In this document: in pieces, positions 32,001 to 40,802 of the stretch
How positions within the stretch are numbered: the stretch's first letter is position 1
Layout: every line of letters begins with the position of its first letter
Assembly: GCA_022360315.1 (NCBI GenBank)
Contig: JAKSDA010000123.1
Span: 62,001-126,000, forward strand
Length of the DNA stretch: 64,000 bases
DNA from: Pseudomonadota bacterium
Lineage (GTDB): Bacteria; Myxococcota_A; Polyangia; Haliangiales; Haliangiaceae
Direction of reading: 5' to 3'
Translations under genes and position numbers: made by a program
The notes under the pieces: model-generated
Database searches by the model: none
What the model was told of the DNA's origin: nothing
What the model saw: only the letters and a program-made list of their open reading frames with translations

Positions 32001-32279
32001 TTATCTCATCGGGGAATGAAGCGAGAGCTCGACGTGTTGCATCCCTGAAAGTCGGAAGAGCTTCGGGCCAGCGCTGTGGCAGTGCGTATTCGGGTGCACT
32101 GGGGCGCATTTGGCGCAAATGACCTGGCTGGAGTGGGCGCAAAAGCGCCCGATTCTCGCGATGCAGTGGTGCTTCCAGCAATCTTCTTCCGGGATGTCGA
32201 TCGTACTTCCCAGCGCGGCCTCTTTCGCTTTCTGTTCGTCTCTATTTTGATAATGCAGATATGAGTTTTTGCACGCCAA
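32001..32279 (-). CDS. Possible small B-box-like zinc-finger protein
   Basis: The 92-aa frame contains a Cys/His array (C-x2-H, then FCAHSSQVICAKC and H-x3-H) that reads like a B-box zinc finger, one position differing from the full metal set. A TGA lies just upstream, so a TTG at 32279 is the only near start, and no ribosome binding site is clear. It overlaps no other likely gene and is divergent from the small ORF at 32292. It could be a remnant. Confidence 0.38.
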   Translation of the reverse strand: MACKNSYLHYQNRDEQKAKEAALGSTIDIPEEDCWKHHCIARIGRFCAHSSQVICAKCAPVHPNTHCHSAGPKLFRLSGMQHVELSLHSPMR

Positions 32280-32291
32280 GGAGAACGCTCA

Positions 32292-32534
32292 GTGAAACAG
32301 GACCAATTTATGGCCGTTGCAGTCCGCCAACGTGGACACCAATTGCGCGACGCAGTGGTATCGCTGGTGGGAGCCGGGATCATTGCATTTCAGATGGCTG
32401 CGTTTACGATCGCATTCACGGCGCCGTTGGATGAAGCGGTCGTCGCAGCAAAGGACAAACCAGCTATCGAAGCCAGGGTGCCCGGCGCTGGCATCCGGCC
32501 ACTATCCGACTCAGACACCACGCCCCACTCGTGA
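32292..32534 (+). CDS. Possible small single-pass membrane protein
   Basis: The 80-aa frame begins at GTG with AAGGAG about 9 bases upstream. It has a basic amphipathic start, one hydrophobic helix (about residues 22-42) and a Pro/Ala-rich end. There is no recognisable family. The good ribosome binding site is the main reason to list it. Confidence 0.35.
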   Translation: MKQDQFMAVAVRQRGHQLRDAVVSLVGAGIIAFQMAAFTIAFTAPLDEAVVAAKDKPAIEARVPGAGIRPLSDSDTTPHS

Positions 32535-32703
32535 GCCGATCCCAACACCGGTGGGGGTATCGGTGACTGCGATCCTCGACCAGGTCGGCGTTCGCAAGCG
32601 GAGGAGCCGGCAGTCGACACGGTCGGTGCCGTCGACACGAGCGAGGCGATAAGTGCGGTTGGATCATGCAGCGTGGCGCAGTTCTTTGTGATATGGGTTG
32701 CCC

Positions 32704-33501
32704 ATGCTGGAAGTTCGCCGGCTGTCCAAAGCCTTTCCCCTGCCCAAGAAAAAAAAGAGCGGGCCGTCTCGAAACGTCGTTGAGGGCGATCCCCGGCGCG
32801 AGGGCAAACGGTTCTATGCGGTCAAGGAGGTGAGTTTTCGGGCCGAGACCGGAGCTATCCTCGGCCTTTTGGGCCCCAATGGTGCGGGCAAGACCACATT
32901 GCTCCGCATGTTGTCGACCGCGCTCGAGCCGACCTCGGGTACGGCCGAGTTCGACGGCGTCGACATTGCCGCCGCGCCCATCGAGGTGCGCAAAAAAATC
33001 GGCTTTTTATCCGGGACCACGGGTCTTTACGGCCGGCTGACCGCGCGCGAGATGGTCGCCTATTACGGCGACCTGCACGGTATGGACAACGGCGTCATGC
33101 GGCAGCGCATGAGCGAACTTTTCGACCAGCTGGGCATCGAGCCGTTCGCCGACATGCGCAATGATCAGCTGTCCACGGGTATGAAACAGAAAGTATCGAT
33201 CGCCCGCACGCTGATCCACGACCCCGAGGTCATTATTTTCGACGAGCCGACCACGGGCCTGGACGTTGCAGCTGCCGAGACCGTGCTGGCCATCATCGAG
33301 CAATACAAAGAAGCCGGCCGAACCGTACTTTTTTCGACTCATCATATGCACGAGGTCGAACTCCTGTGCAGTCAAGTCATCGTGATCGAAAAGGGCCGTC
33401 TGTGCTTTGAAGGCAGCGTTGCCGAGATGCGGCAAAAAAGCGGCGAGGACAAGCTCGATCGGGCATTTCTCCGCCTGGTCGGCCAGGGGGAAAATCCATG
33501 A
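32704..33501 (+). CDS. natA: ABC transporter ATPase, NatA-like
   Basis: The 265-aa ABC ATPase has Walker A GPNGAGKT, signature [12 protein letters not shown] and Walker [13 protein letters not shown]. The STGMKQK signature and the partner gene fit NatA of Na+ exporters. A basic insertion (KKKKSGPSR) lies near residue 15. The ATG at 32704 is preferred to the TTG two codons upstream. It overlaps the permease gene by 4 bases. Confidence 0.88.
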   Translation: MLEVRRLSKAFPLPKKKKSGPSRNVVEGDPRREGKRFYAVKEVSFRAETGAILGLLGPNGAGKTTLLRMLSTALEPTSGTAEFDGVDIAAAPIEVRKKIGFLSGTTGLYGRLTAREMVAYYGDLHGMDNGVMRQRMSELFDQLGIEPFADMRNDQLSTGMKQKVSIARTLIHDPEVIIFDEPTTGLDVAAAETVLAIIEQYKEAGRTVLFSTHHMHEVELLCSQVIVIEKGRLCFEGSVAEMRQKSGEDKLDRAFLRLVGQGENP

Positions 33502-34724
33502 TACGAAGTATTTTGGTCATCTATCGCAAAGAGCTCAAGGAGACCTTGCGCGACCGCAAGACACTGATCTTCATGCTTGCGATACCGATCCTGGTGATGC
33601 CTCTTTTATTCGATTTCGGGCTGCAATTCGCCATCGACACCGCCACCAAGGCGGACACCGAAACTCTGCAGTACGCGATCTTTGGCGACGAACATCTGCC
33701 CGAGTTGGCCGGTGAGTTTGCCGGCCAGAGCGATTTCGAGCGGGTCGACATTGCGGACCGAGAGGCCATCGCCCGAGCCATCGGTAGCGACCTCATCGAT
33801 TTTGCTCTGGTTGTCCAGGCGCCGAGCGGAGACAACGACGCTGCTGGCCCACAGACCACTGTATTTCTCTACTACGATCAATCGTCGTCGACCAGCCGAG
33901 CCCGGGCCCGGGCCAGCGCGATCATCCAGGGGCTCAGCGACAAGGCCCGGAGCGACCGGCTGACCGGGTTGGGCGTGGTTGAGTTCGCGCAACCTCGTAT
34001 TCTCCGCCCTATCGAGATCATCAAGATCAACACAGCCGACATGCGGGCGGTACTGGGCGAACAAGTCGGCGGGGTTCTGCCCTATTTATTCATCATTTTC
34101 TGCCTGATGGGCGCACTTTACCCGGCCATCGATCTCGGCGCGGGGGAAAAAGAACGCGGCACCCTGGAGACTCTGCTTTTGGCTCCGCTACCGCGCCAGC
34201 AGATTGTCCTGGGCAAATACCTGGTCATCTTCACGGCCAGCGTGACTGCTGCATTTTTGAGTTTGACCAGCATGGGACTATGGCTGGCCACCCGGGGCAA
34301 ACAGATCGTCAGCGACCTGGGTGGCGATCTTGAGATCGGAGCGATCATCAAGTCGGTCGGCACTCTCGATCTGGTATTGATCGCGGTCATGTTAGTACCG
34401 ACCGCGGCCATATTTGCCGCTGTTTTACTCAGCCTATCGATATACGCCAAGAGTTTCAAGGAGGCGCAATCGTACGCGGCGCCGCTCAATTTCGTGGCCA
34501 TTTTACCGGCGGTTCTGGCCATGTTGCCCGGCGTCGAGCTCGACTGGAAGTGGGCCATGGTGCCAATTACCAACATCGCCCTGGCGGTCAAGGAGCTCAT
34601 CAAGGGTACCATGAACTACCACATGCTCTTCGCCATCCTGGGTTCGACTGCGGTCATCGCCGGGGCTCTGCTCGTCTTCTGTACCTGGTGGTTCCGGCGC
34701 GAGAACGTGCTGTTCCGACAATAG
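33498..34724 (+). CDS. natB: ABC-2 type permease, NatB-like
   Basis: The 408-aa product starts with [15 protein letters not shown], the cytoplasmic coupling segment typical of NatB. One transmembrane helix, a large extracytoplasmic domain (about 40-185) and five or six further helices follow. With the adjacent ATPase it forms an exporter for Na+ or an organic substrate; the substrate is not determinable. Confidence 0.86.
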   Translation: MIRSILVIYRKELKETLRDRKTLIFMLAIPILVMPLLFDFGLQFAIDTATKADTETLQYAIFGDEHLPELAGEFAGQSDFERVDIADREAIARAIGSDLIDFALVVQAPSGDNDAAGPQTTVFLYYDQSSSTSRARARASAIIQGLSDKARSDRLTGLGVVEFAQPRILRPIEIIKINTADMRAVLGEQVGGVLPYLFIIFCLMGALYPAIDLGAGEKERGTLETLLLAPLPRQQIVLGKYLVIFTASVTAAFLSLTSMGLWLATRGKQIVSDLGGDLEIGAIIKSVGTLDLVLIAVMLVPTAAIFAAVLLSLSIYAKSFKEAQSYAAPLNFVAILPAVLAMLPGVELDWKWAMVPITNIALAVKELIKGTMNYHMLFAILGSTAVIAGALLVFCTWWFRRENVLFRQ

Positions 34725-34839
34725 TGAGCGTCGCCGCTGCCAGTGGCCCCAAAAAGGGCTAAAATGTCGCTGTTTGCCTGTTTGTTTCGTTTTAGATCAT
34801 CGCGCGCTGCTGATATGCGGAGTGCGCAGGGAGTGACCC

Positions 34840-35313
34840 ATGAGTGGGGCCGATAAGATAACCGAACAGCAGATGGCCGAGTTCAAGGACACGTTCGCCA
34901 CCATCGACAAGGACGGGGATGGCCTGGTCACGGTCGGAGATCTAACCGTTTTTTTGCGGAGTTTTGGCGAGGCTCCGAGCGAGGACGATGTGCGCGATAT
35001 GATCGGAGTGGCGGATACCGAGGGCAGGGGAATGATCGACCTCTCGGCGTTTATCACCCTCATGACGCAACAGGTTGGCCATCTCGAGCAGCAGGGAGGC
35101 CAGATCGATCTTCTCAGCGAGGTCAAGAATAGCTTCGCGATGCTCGACAAAGATGGAGACGGCTACGTCACGGCGGTCGAGTTGCGGCGGATGATGGACA
35201 TCATGGGCGAAAAAATCTCGGACGATGAGATCGACGAGATGATCCGCGCGGCCGATACCAGCGGCGACGGGCGGGTCAGCTACGATGAATTTGTCGCCAT
35301 GCTGTTGAAGTGA
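34840..35313 (+). CDS. Calmodulin-like four-EF-hand protein
   Basis: The 157-aa product has the length and spacing of eukaryotic calmodulin. EF loops lie at residues 23-34 (DKDGDGLVTVGD), 59-70 (DTEGRGMIDLSA), 103-114 (DKDGDGYVTAVE) and 139-150 (DTSGDGRVSYDE). Loops 1, 3 and 4 look able to bind Ca2+; loop 2 has Arg at position 5 and Ala at position 12 and is probably silent. The flanking helices also match calmodulin (AEFKDTFATIDKD; FVAMLLK). There is no signal peptide, so it is cytoplasmic. CAGGGAG precedes the ATG. Its target is unknown; the coupled 65-aa gene is a candidate. Confidence 0.9.
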   Translation: MSGADKITEQQMAEFKDTFATIDKDGDGLVTVGDLTVFLRSFGEAPSEDDVRDMIGVADTEGRGMIDLSAFITLMTQQVGHLEQQGGQIDLLSEVKNSFAMLDKDGDGYVTAVELRRMMDIMGEKISDDEIDEMIRAADTSGDGRVSYDEFVAMLLK

Positions 35314-35507
35314 AGCTGCTCAGGCCAAGCCGAGACGCGTTCGTTGTGGATCAACTAGGGCGTTTCTGTTGCGAGGTGGACGACCGAACCGGCCGGCCGG
35401 GGGCTTGCCCAAAAATGATAGCGTTTCCACTCGGACTGTCCACAGACAAATGGGATGATATCAAGCGGTGGTTTCGACAGAGGGCCGCCCGGTTGATCGA
35501 GCCGTGA
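35310..35507 (+). CDS. Small ORF translationally coupled to the calmodulin-like gene
   Basis: The GTG start overlaps the stop of the calmodulin-like gene (GTGA). The 65-aa product has two Cys in FCCEVDD, a further Cys, and a C-terminal basic amphipathic helix (WDDIKRWFRQRAARLI) that looks like a possible calmodulin-binding helix. I recognise no family. Confidence 0.5.
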   Translation: MKLLRPSRDAFVVDQLGRFCCEVDDRTGRPGACPKMIAFPLGLSTDKWDDIKRWFRQRAARLIEP

Positions 35508-35564
35508 ATCGCATCGGGATCGGGCTGGCGCGCCGCGAAGCTCCCGTTAGATCAGGACACGTAG

Positions 35565-37034
35565 CTATTTTTTCTTTCGTTTGAACATTTGGCGGGCCTT
35601 GGCCTTATCGCCCTTGATCATCGACTTGCCGTGGCTGGACGAGGGCGCGTATCGCCGCATTCCGTCGTCCTGGACATCGAGTTCCATGAGAAGTGCCTCG
35701 GACTCTTCCTGGGGCAGATCGTATTTACTGGCTGTTTTCTCGGCCTGGGCTCGCCATTGGCGATTGATGCGGGTCGCGCGAGCGACATCACCGGTCTTGT
35801 ACGCCTGCGCGGCCTGGCGCAGAGCGCGGGCGCTATGGACTTCCATGGCTGCTGCGACGACACGCTTGTCGGCCGATTGATCGACCGCCTTGGCGTCGGC
35901 CGAGATCTCCACTCCGACGGCCAGTTCGGCGGTTTTGCGTCCCCTGGAGTCCGCATCGTCGTAGCTCATGAGAACACGCGCAACATTCACCGTACCCAGT
36001 TTGCCGGCGGGGACACGCACCCGCGCGACAAGTTTGCGCTTATCGCCGCCCGCAATATCGGCCATGCGAATGACTACCCCGTTGCCATCGCGGGTCGTGT
36101 GGTAACCGTAAACCTCGACGATCTCGACGCCGCTGCACGCGGGTACCAGTCGAATTTCGGCGTTGGTCGCCACAGTGGCCTGAATGTCTTGCAGTTCGCC
36201 CTTGAATACTGTCTTCAGGCTGACTGCGTCTTGGACATAGTAGTACTGGCCGCGACCGTGCTCGGCCAGAGATTCCATGAGATCTTCGTTGTAGTCGAGC
36301 CCGAGCCCCACGGTGGTGAGGCGCACGCCTCTTTCAGCTGCCCGACTGGCTACGCGATTGAGGGTTGGCAGATCGGTAATACCGGCATTGGCATTGCCAT
36401 CTGACAGCAAGATGACTCGGTTGAGTCTTCCCTCACTGGTTTTGCCGAATACTGCGTTGCGCCCCAGGGCCATACCGTCGTGAAGGTTGGTGCCACCGCC
36501 CGCGCTCAGTCGGTTGATCATCGCGCGCGCGCGGGTTTTACCCACAGTGTCCATACTGATGCTGGGCAGGACGAGTTGAGCGGAATCGTCGTACTGCACC
36601 ACGGCCACCCGATCTTGTGAAGAGAGCCGCTCGACCAGGCCGACCGCGGCGCGTTTGGCCTGGTCTAGCTTGTCGCCGCTCATCGATCCAGACCGGTCGA
36701 TCACAATGGCGAGGCTCAGCGGCGGTCGCTGTTCGGTTTGTTTTTGTACCTTGGCCAACAGGTCGACGGCCAGAAACACCTCACCCGAGGAGTCTTTGAG
36801 AAGTTTTTGGCTGGACAGGGCGACGCTCAGGTCGCCGCCAGAAAAGCGGGCAGACGATTTCGCCGGCTCGGCCTCGCCCGAGCACATATGCGGGGCCGGG
36901 GATGATGTGTCAGGTTCGACCGCGGTTGCGTTCGGGACCAGATTGGTCTGAGAGTTGGTCTTGGGAGTGAGAATCGCAGCGACAGCAAGCAAGCCACCGG
37001 CCGCACACAGAATGAGAGCAGTTTTGCGTTTCAT
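35565..37034 (-). CDS. vWA-domain protein, secreted or membrane-anchored (YfbK-like)
   Basis: The ATG at 37034 has AAGGAC upstream and opens into an N-terminal hydrophobic anchor. The 489-aa product has a vWA domain with MIDAS motif DRSGSMSG (about residue 115) and the conserved TNLHDGM segment. A beta-sandwich part follows, then a helical C terminus ending in a Lys/Arg-rich tail (MFKRKKK). It probably binds a protein partner with a metal bridge; no operon partner is adjacent. Confidence 0.85.
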   Translation of the reverse strand: MKRKTALILCAAGGLLAVAAILTPKTNSQTNLVPNATAVEPDTSSPAPHMCSGEAEPAKSSARFSGGDLSVALSSQKLLKDSSGEVFLAVDLLAKVQKQTEQRPPLSLAIVIDRSGSMSGDKLDQAKRAAVGLVERLSSQDRVAVVQYDDSAQLVLPSISMDTVGKTRARAMINRLSAGGGTNLHDGMALGRNAVFGKTSEGRLNRVILLSDGNANAGITDLPTLNRVASRAAERGVRLTTVGLGLDYNEDLMESLAEHGRGQYYYVQDAVSLKTVFKGELQDIQATVATNAEIRLVPACSGVEIVEVYGYHTTRDGNGVVIRMADIAGGDKRKLVARVRVPAGKLGTVNVARVLMSYDDADSRGRKTAELAVGVEISADAKAVDQSADKRVVAAAMEVHSARALRQAAQAYKTGDVARATRINRQWRAQAEKTASKYDLPQEESEALLMELDVQDDGMRRYAPSSSHGKSMIKGDKAKARQMFKRKKK

Positions 37035-37204
37035 GGCGTCCTTCCCGATACACAGAAATGTCAGCTGAATGACTGGTGCTCTACAAACGACCCTCACCCA
37101 CAATCGATCTGGGAGAGTTGGTCCACCCTGGGCAAAAACCCCGGCCATGTACCAGTTTCATGCCAGTAGCCTTCTCAGACTCCCGGAAGCCCGTTGCCTC
37201 GCGG

Positions 37205-38098
37205 TCATGACGATTTGTCGTGTTCGAGGCGGCCGTAGCCGGCCGCGGTTTTGGCGCCGATGCCCCAGCTGGCCAGCGCGGCACCGAGATATCGACAAGC
37301 TCGGTCGAGCAAGTCGGCATCGGGACAGGTCAATGCGATCAAAAATCGAGTTTGCGGACCTACAGTGACGAACGAAATCGGGATGGGGTCATCGTGGTCA
37401 TTGGGCCAGGCAGCGGTACTGGATGTGTGCTCGCTGTAGTAGGTGTGGTGATGGGGGGTGACGACATCGCGGAGCAAAAACTGCTGTGCATCGCGGTCGC
37501 GGTCGGGTGGGATCCATAGAGCGTCGTGCACAATCAGCCCGCCGCGTCGCGCTGGATGAGCAACTCCATCGCCGTCGACGACCGGAGGAGCACCAAAGAG
37601 GCGGACATAAAAGGTACCAGGCGATTCGACCGCGCGGCCGGTCTCGGGAGCATATCGCGGTCCGGCGTACGGAAGCCGCTCCGCGTCGTCGTCCTGCCTG
37701 CGGTCGCGGTCAGGCCCGTAGCAGGTCTGTACAAAATGAGCCAGCAGACCAGCCAGAGCCGAACCGGGAATGACGGGAACGCCCCAGGTATGATGCAGCC
37801 TCAAACCGACATCGGTTGGCGCGGGTTGGCCATGGCCGACCAGGAGACGGCGCTGGGTGCGGGCGATCCAGGTGCGATGCTCCAAGCCGGCCAGGGTCGA
37901 CACCCAGCGCTGATATGCGATGCGGTAGCGAGCCAGAAAGTCCGCAGACGGCTGGCTCTTTACCACAATGTCGTCGAGCCAGGTGTCGCGGTCGCGGTCG
38001 GGAATCTTGCCGTCGTTGTCCTCATCTGGTGTCCATACCTCGTAGGCCAGACCGAGATGCTCCGGTATGCCGTCGAGTTTGCGTCGTATGTCACGCAT
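37205..38098 (-). CDS. cmr6: Type III-B CRISPR RAMP protein Cmr6
   Basis: I chose the ATG at 38098, because GGAGG lies six bases upstream and an 8-base overlap with cmr5 results. The 297-aa RAMP protein has the Cmr6 features VPVIPGSALAGLLAHF (the glycine-rich turn), a PHHHTYYSE segment and a C-terminal GIGAKTAAGYGRLE. It sits at the 3' end of the crRNA-bound backbone in Cmr complexes. Last gene of the cmr1-6 operon. Confidence 0.88.
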   Translation of the reverse strand: MRDIRRKLDGIPEHLGLAYEVWTPDEDNDGKIPDRDRDTWLDDIVVKSQPSADFLARYRIAYQRWVSTLAGLEHRTWIARTQRRLLVGHGQPAPTDVGLRLHHTWGVPVIPGSALAGLLAHFVQTCYGPDRDRRQDDDAERLPYAGPRYAPETGRAVESPGTFYVRLFGAPPVVDGDGVAHPARRGGLIVHDALWIPPDRDRDAQQFLLRDVVTPHHHTYYSEHTSSTAAWPNDHDDPIPISFVTVGPQTRFLIALTCPDADLLDRACRYLGAALASWGIGAKTAAGYGRLEHDKSS

Positions 38099-38564
38099 GG
38101 ACATCCTCCCCTGCTGGTGCCGAGCTGGCCGGTCCGCTTTCTTGCCCACAATTTATCGCCGTAATTCTGGCCTGAGCAGCTCGGCGCATCCACAGAGCGA
38201 GGTGGAGCGCTTCGCGGGTGAGCACCATGTAATACTCCACGGACAGTGTGCGAACTGCTGCGTGTAGATTGTCGCCCGCGAGCTGATCGGACAGGCCGGG
38301 CAGGGTGCGAAAATAGCCGGCGAGCTGATCGAGAAATAACTCGGCGGCCGCTTCTTCGTTACTGCGCGAGCGACGGTCCGAAGACTTGCTGGCTTTTTTG
38401 CGTTCGATGAATGCAAGGGCTGAACACAGGCCGCAGCGCAGAATATTGGCGCCAAAGTCGTTGGCGATGGTTCGGTAGCTGAACGGGTCGCTTTTCGAGC
38501 TGCGCTCTAGTCGGTCGATGCACTCATGGGCATAATGCCCTCGAATTTGATCACGCGTTTGCAC
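38091..38564 (-). CDS. cmr5: Type III-B CRISPR small subunit Cmr5
   Basis: The 157-aa, mainly helical product starts with the Cmr5-like MQTRDQIRGHYAHECIDRL. It has a SNILR-type middle (GANILRCGLCSALAFIERK) and ends with a WM/RRAAQA helix. Its place between cmr4 and cmr6, overlapping both, supports the call. It is somewhat longer than usual, with a Ser/Arg-rich loop at about 58-70 and an Ala/Ser tail. Confidence 0.85.
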   Translation of the reverse strand: MQTRDQIRGHYAHECIDRLERSSKSDPFSYRTIANDFGANILRCGLCSALAFIERKKASKSSDRRSRSNEEAAAELFLDQLAGYFRTLPGLSDQLAGDNLHAAVRTLSVEYYMVLTREALHLALWMRRAAQARITAINCGQESGPASSAPAGEDVHA

Positions 38565-39492
38565 GTCGAGCCTCCTTGCCGGGTGATGGTTGCGATGTCC
38601 AGGTGAGCAAACGGCAGCGGCCGCGGCCGATAGTGGCCTTGCCGCCGAGTTGTACGATGGCTCTGCTCCGCTCTACCGTCCAGTCAATGAGTTGTTTGGC
38701 GCTTTTCGCACAGTTCTTGCGCATACTCGGCCGGGCGGCCAGAAGGCCGAGTAGCAGCGTTTCAGGCGGCAAGCTCTCTTCGGTCCACAGCGCACCTTCG
38801 GCGACCACGCCGTTCTCGATGCGGATCCGGGTGTCGATCTGAGTGGCGGTGTCCCACAAAAAGGCCATGGTCTCGTCGTCCACGACAACAAAACGCTCGG
38901 CGATGAGCGAGCGTTCTGCGGCCGGTACTGCATTGGCAATGAACCGGGCCCAGGCAGTCGCCTGCGACTGCTGATCGTCAGTGACCGGCAAGTCGAGGTC
39001 TTCGAGGTAAATAAACCTGTCAGCCACGTTGATGCAGTTCTTGGCCACCAGTGCCCGTCGGCCGTTGAGTCTTGGAATGGATGGCGGTAGTTGTTCCGAT
39101 AAGGCCGGACTTTCGGCTAGATCGCGGCGAGCCAACTCGATGAGAAGCGGACTTGTGACCAGGGCAAAAGTACCCCGAAAACTGCGCACCGGCAGGGCGA
39201 GAAGTCGGGCGTCCGCCGCGATCAGGGCACCTGCATGGTCGAGTACAGTATCGCCCTGAGGGCCCTGCTGGGCCCGTTTGGGGCCAAATACAGCGCTGTG
39301 AACATCACCCTCGGCAGACTCGCCCCCGGGATCGGTGAGCGCGCGCAAAACCCCTTTGATCGTCGAGCCCGGAACAAATGGGATGCCGGTAGCGCGCATG
39401 CGAGCGATCGGGAGGTCGATGACTCCGGCGGTCTGTCCGGTCCCGGCATGGAGCGGGGACAGGGCTTGTACGAGATAAGGTCGAATTTCCAT
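38551..39492 (-). CDS. cmr4: Type III-B CRISPR backbone RAMP Cmr4 with catalytic Asp
   Basis: The ATG at 39492 opens straight into the Cmr4 start. The 313-aa product has LSPLHAGTGQTAGVIDLPIA, with Asp26 at the position that cleaves target RNA in Cmr4. PFVPGSTIKGVLRAL and the C-terminal glycine-rich loop QLGGKATIGRGRC complete the RAMP fold. So periodic target RNA cleavage should be intact. It overlaps cmr5 and lies 2 bases from cmr3. Confidence 0.92.
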   Translation of the reverse strand: MEIRPYLVQALSPLHAGTGQTAGVIDLPIARMRATGIPFVPGSTIKGVLRALTDPGGESAEGDVHSAVFGPKRAQQGPQGDTVLDHAGALIAADARLLALPVRSFRGTFALVTSPLLIELARRDLAESPALSEQLPPSIPRLNGRRALVAKNCINVADRFIYLEDLDLPVTDDQQSQATAWARFIANAVPAAERSLIAERFVVVDDETMAFLWDTATQIDTRIRIENGVVAEGALWTEESLPPETLLLGLLAARPSMRKNCAKSAKQLIDWTVERSRAIVQLGGKATIGRGRCRLLTWTSQPSPGKEARRANA

Positions 39493-39494
39493 GA

Positions 39495-40802
39495 TCAGTT
39501 GCCTTTGCCATTCCAACAGCCGGGCACCACGCGGCCGAGGCCGTCCTCGACGCGACCGGCATTGCCTTGTTTCGGATTTATGAGCGATGCGAGCCACAAG
39601 CGGCGGCGTTCGCCGGCGGTAAATGGCGCGTCATCGTCTTTGCGAAAGAAATAGACTGCTCCGGAGCGGACCAGACGGCGAGTTTTGCGCGGCTCACCGC
39701 GGACCATATCCCAGCTCGATAGATCGAGTGGCCGGCCGACAATCGCGGCCTGCAAGATGACAGCAATGCCGGCCACGGTGCCGCAGTAGCCAGATGGGCC
39801 CGCGGCAGCAAATCCGTCGGGCAGCCAGCCATTTTGGAACTCGGCCGGAGTGACCAGCGTGAGAGTCAATCCCGGGCTGTCGCCGCCGAGATCGTCAGGC
39901 GGCGAGAACAGCGAGTCAGGAGCTTGCTCGCTGGCAGCGAGCCGGCGCTGGCCACCGATGGCGAGCGGCTCACCGGGAAAGGCCGAATGATCGCCGGGAA
40001 GCGCATGCTCGCCCGTGGGCAGGGCGAAGTCTACCGCCATACCCCACTGAACAAAGCGCTCCCCGGGGCCAGCGCGGGCCGGCACGCTGGTATCGCAATC
40101 AGCGCTACAGTCCCCGAGCCGGTCGGCAAGCGGCTCGGTCAACTCAGTGGAAAAGAGCATGGTGGGTGTTGCCGCCTGGGTCGCCGGATCAATGGTGACG
40201 TGGAAATCGACCCGGCGGGGCAGTCGATATCCAGACGCGTCGGATATGGATACGGAGTCGCCGCGCAGCCATCGCATCATGGTCTCTTCGGGCCAGAAAT
40301 CCGGCCGATCCGCGATCTTGTCGGGCTGCAGGTAGGGCCGCCACAGAGACGCCCATTGCACTGCTGAAGGCGACGTTTCGGCAAGTGCATCGTCGAGGTG
40401 CTCGACGTCGGAGTTCCGGGGCTCTTCGGGATTCAAACGCACTACCTGAGTGCGGTGCCGGTCTGTGCCCGGCGCGCTGCCGAGGTGCAGGCAAACCGCA
40501 TCGGCGGGTACTGGCCACATTCGATGGCATCGCGACGGGGTCTGGCCGACCGGACAGCGCGTGGTCAAGAGAGCGTGAATGGCCACGCCGGCACTGCGCT
40601 CCTCCCATTTTTCGGGACATAGCTTTTGGCCAGTCCGGGCCATCCAGGCGTGGCCGTAGGCAGCGCGCAGCGCCCCCCGCACAGTGGGCGGAATCGGCCA
40701 GGTGAGGCTATGACTGCGCCCGATGTCGCTGGTGTACCAGCCGCGACCGTCCTTGAGAAACAGTCCATCGCGCGGCATGAGGTGTCGTCGAACTCGGGTC
40801 AT
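39495..40802 (-). CDS. cmr3: Type III-B CRISPR protein Cmr3
   Basis: The 435-aa product begins with MTRVRRHLMPRDGLFLKDGR and continues with LTWPIPPTVRGALRAAY, both typical of Cmr3. The C-terminal half has RAMP-like strands. Cmr3 holds the 5' handle of the crRNA next to Cas10. It overlaps cas10 by 4 bases. Confidence 0.9.
   Translation of the reverse strand: MTRVRRHLMPRDGLFLKDGRGWYTSDIGRSHSLTWPIPPTVRGALRAAYGHAWMARTGQKLCPEKWEERSAGVAIHALLTTRCPVGQTPSRCHRMWPVPADAVCLHLGSAPGTDRHRTQVVRLNPEEPRNSDVEHLDDALAETSPSAVQWASLWRPYLQPDKIADRPDFWPEETMMRWLRGDSVSISDASGYRLPRRVDFHVTIDPATQAATPTMLFSTELTEPLADRLGDCSADCDTSVPARAGPGERFVQWGMAVDFALPTGEHALPGDHSAFPGEPLAIGGQRRLAASEQAPDSLFSPPDDLGGDSPGLTLTLVTPAEFQNGWLPDGFAAAGPSGYCGTVAGIAVILQAAIVGRPLDLSSWDMVRGEPRKTRRLVRSGAVYFFRKDDDAPFTAGERRRLWLASLINPKQGNAGRVEDGLGRVVPGCWNGKGN

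Larger units (their letters stand above)
31753..32697. other. Gene-poor region between Bat operon and ABC exporter
   Basis: This stretch of about 945 bases holds the MoxR promoter, two small possible ORFs described separately (32001-32279 minus, 32292-32534 plus) and no other convincing gene. The part 31850-32040 has a lower GC content than the neighbourhood. Confidence 0.5.
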
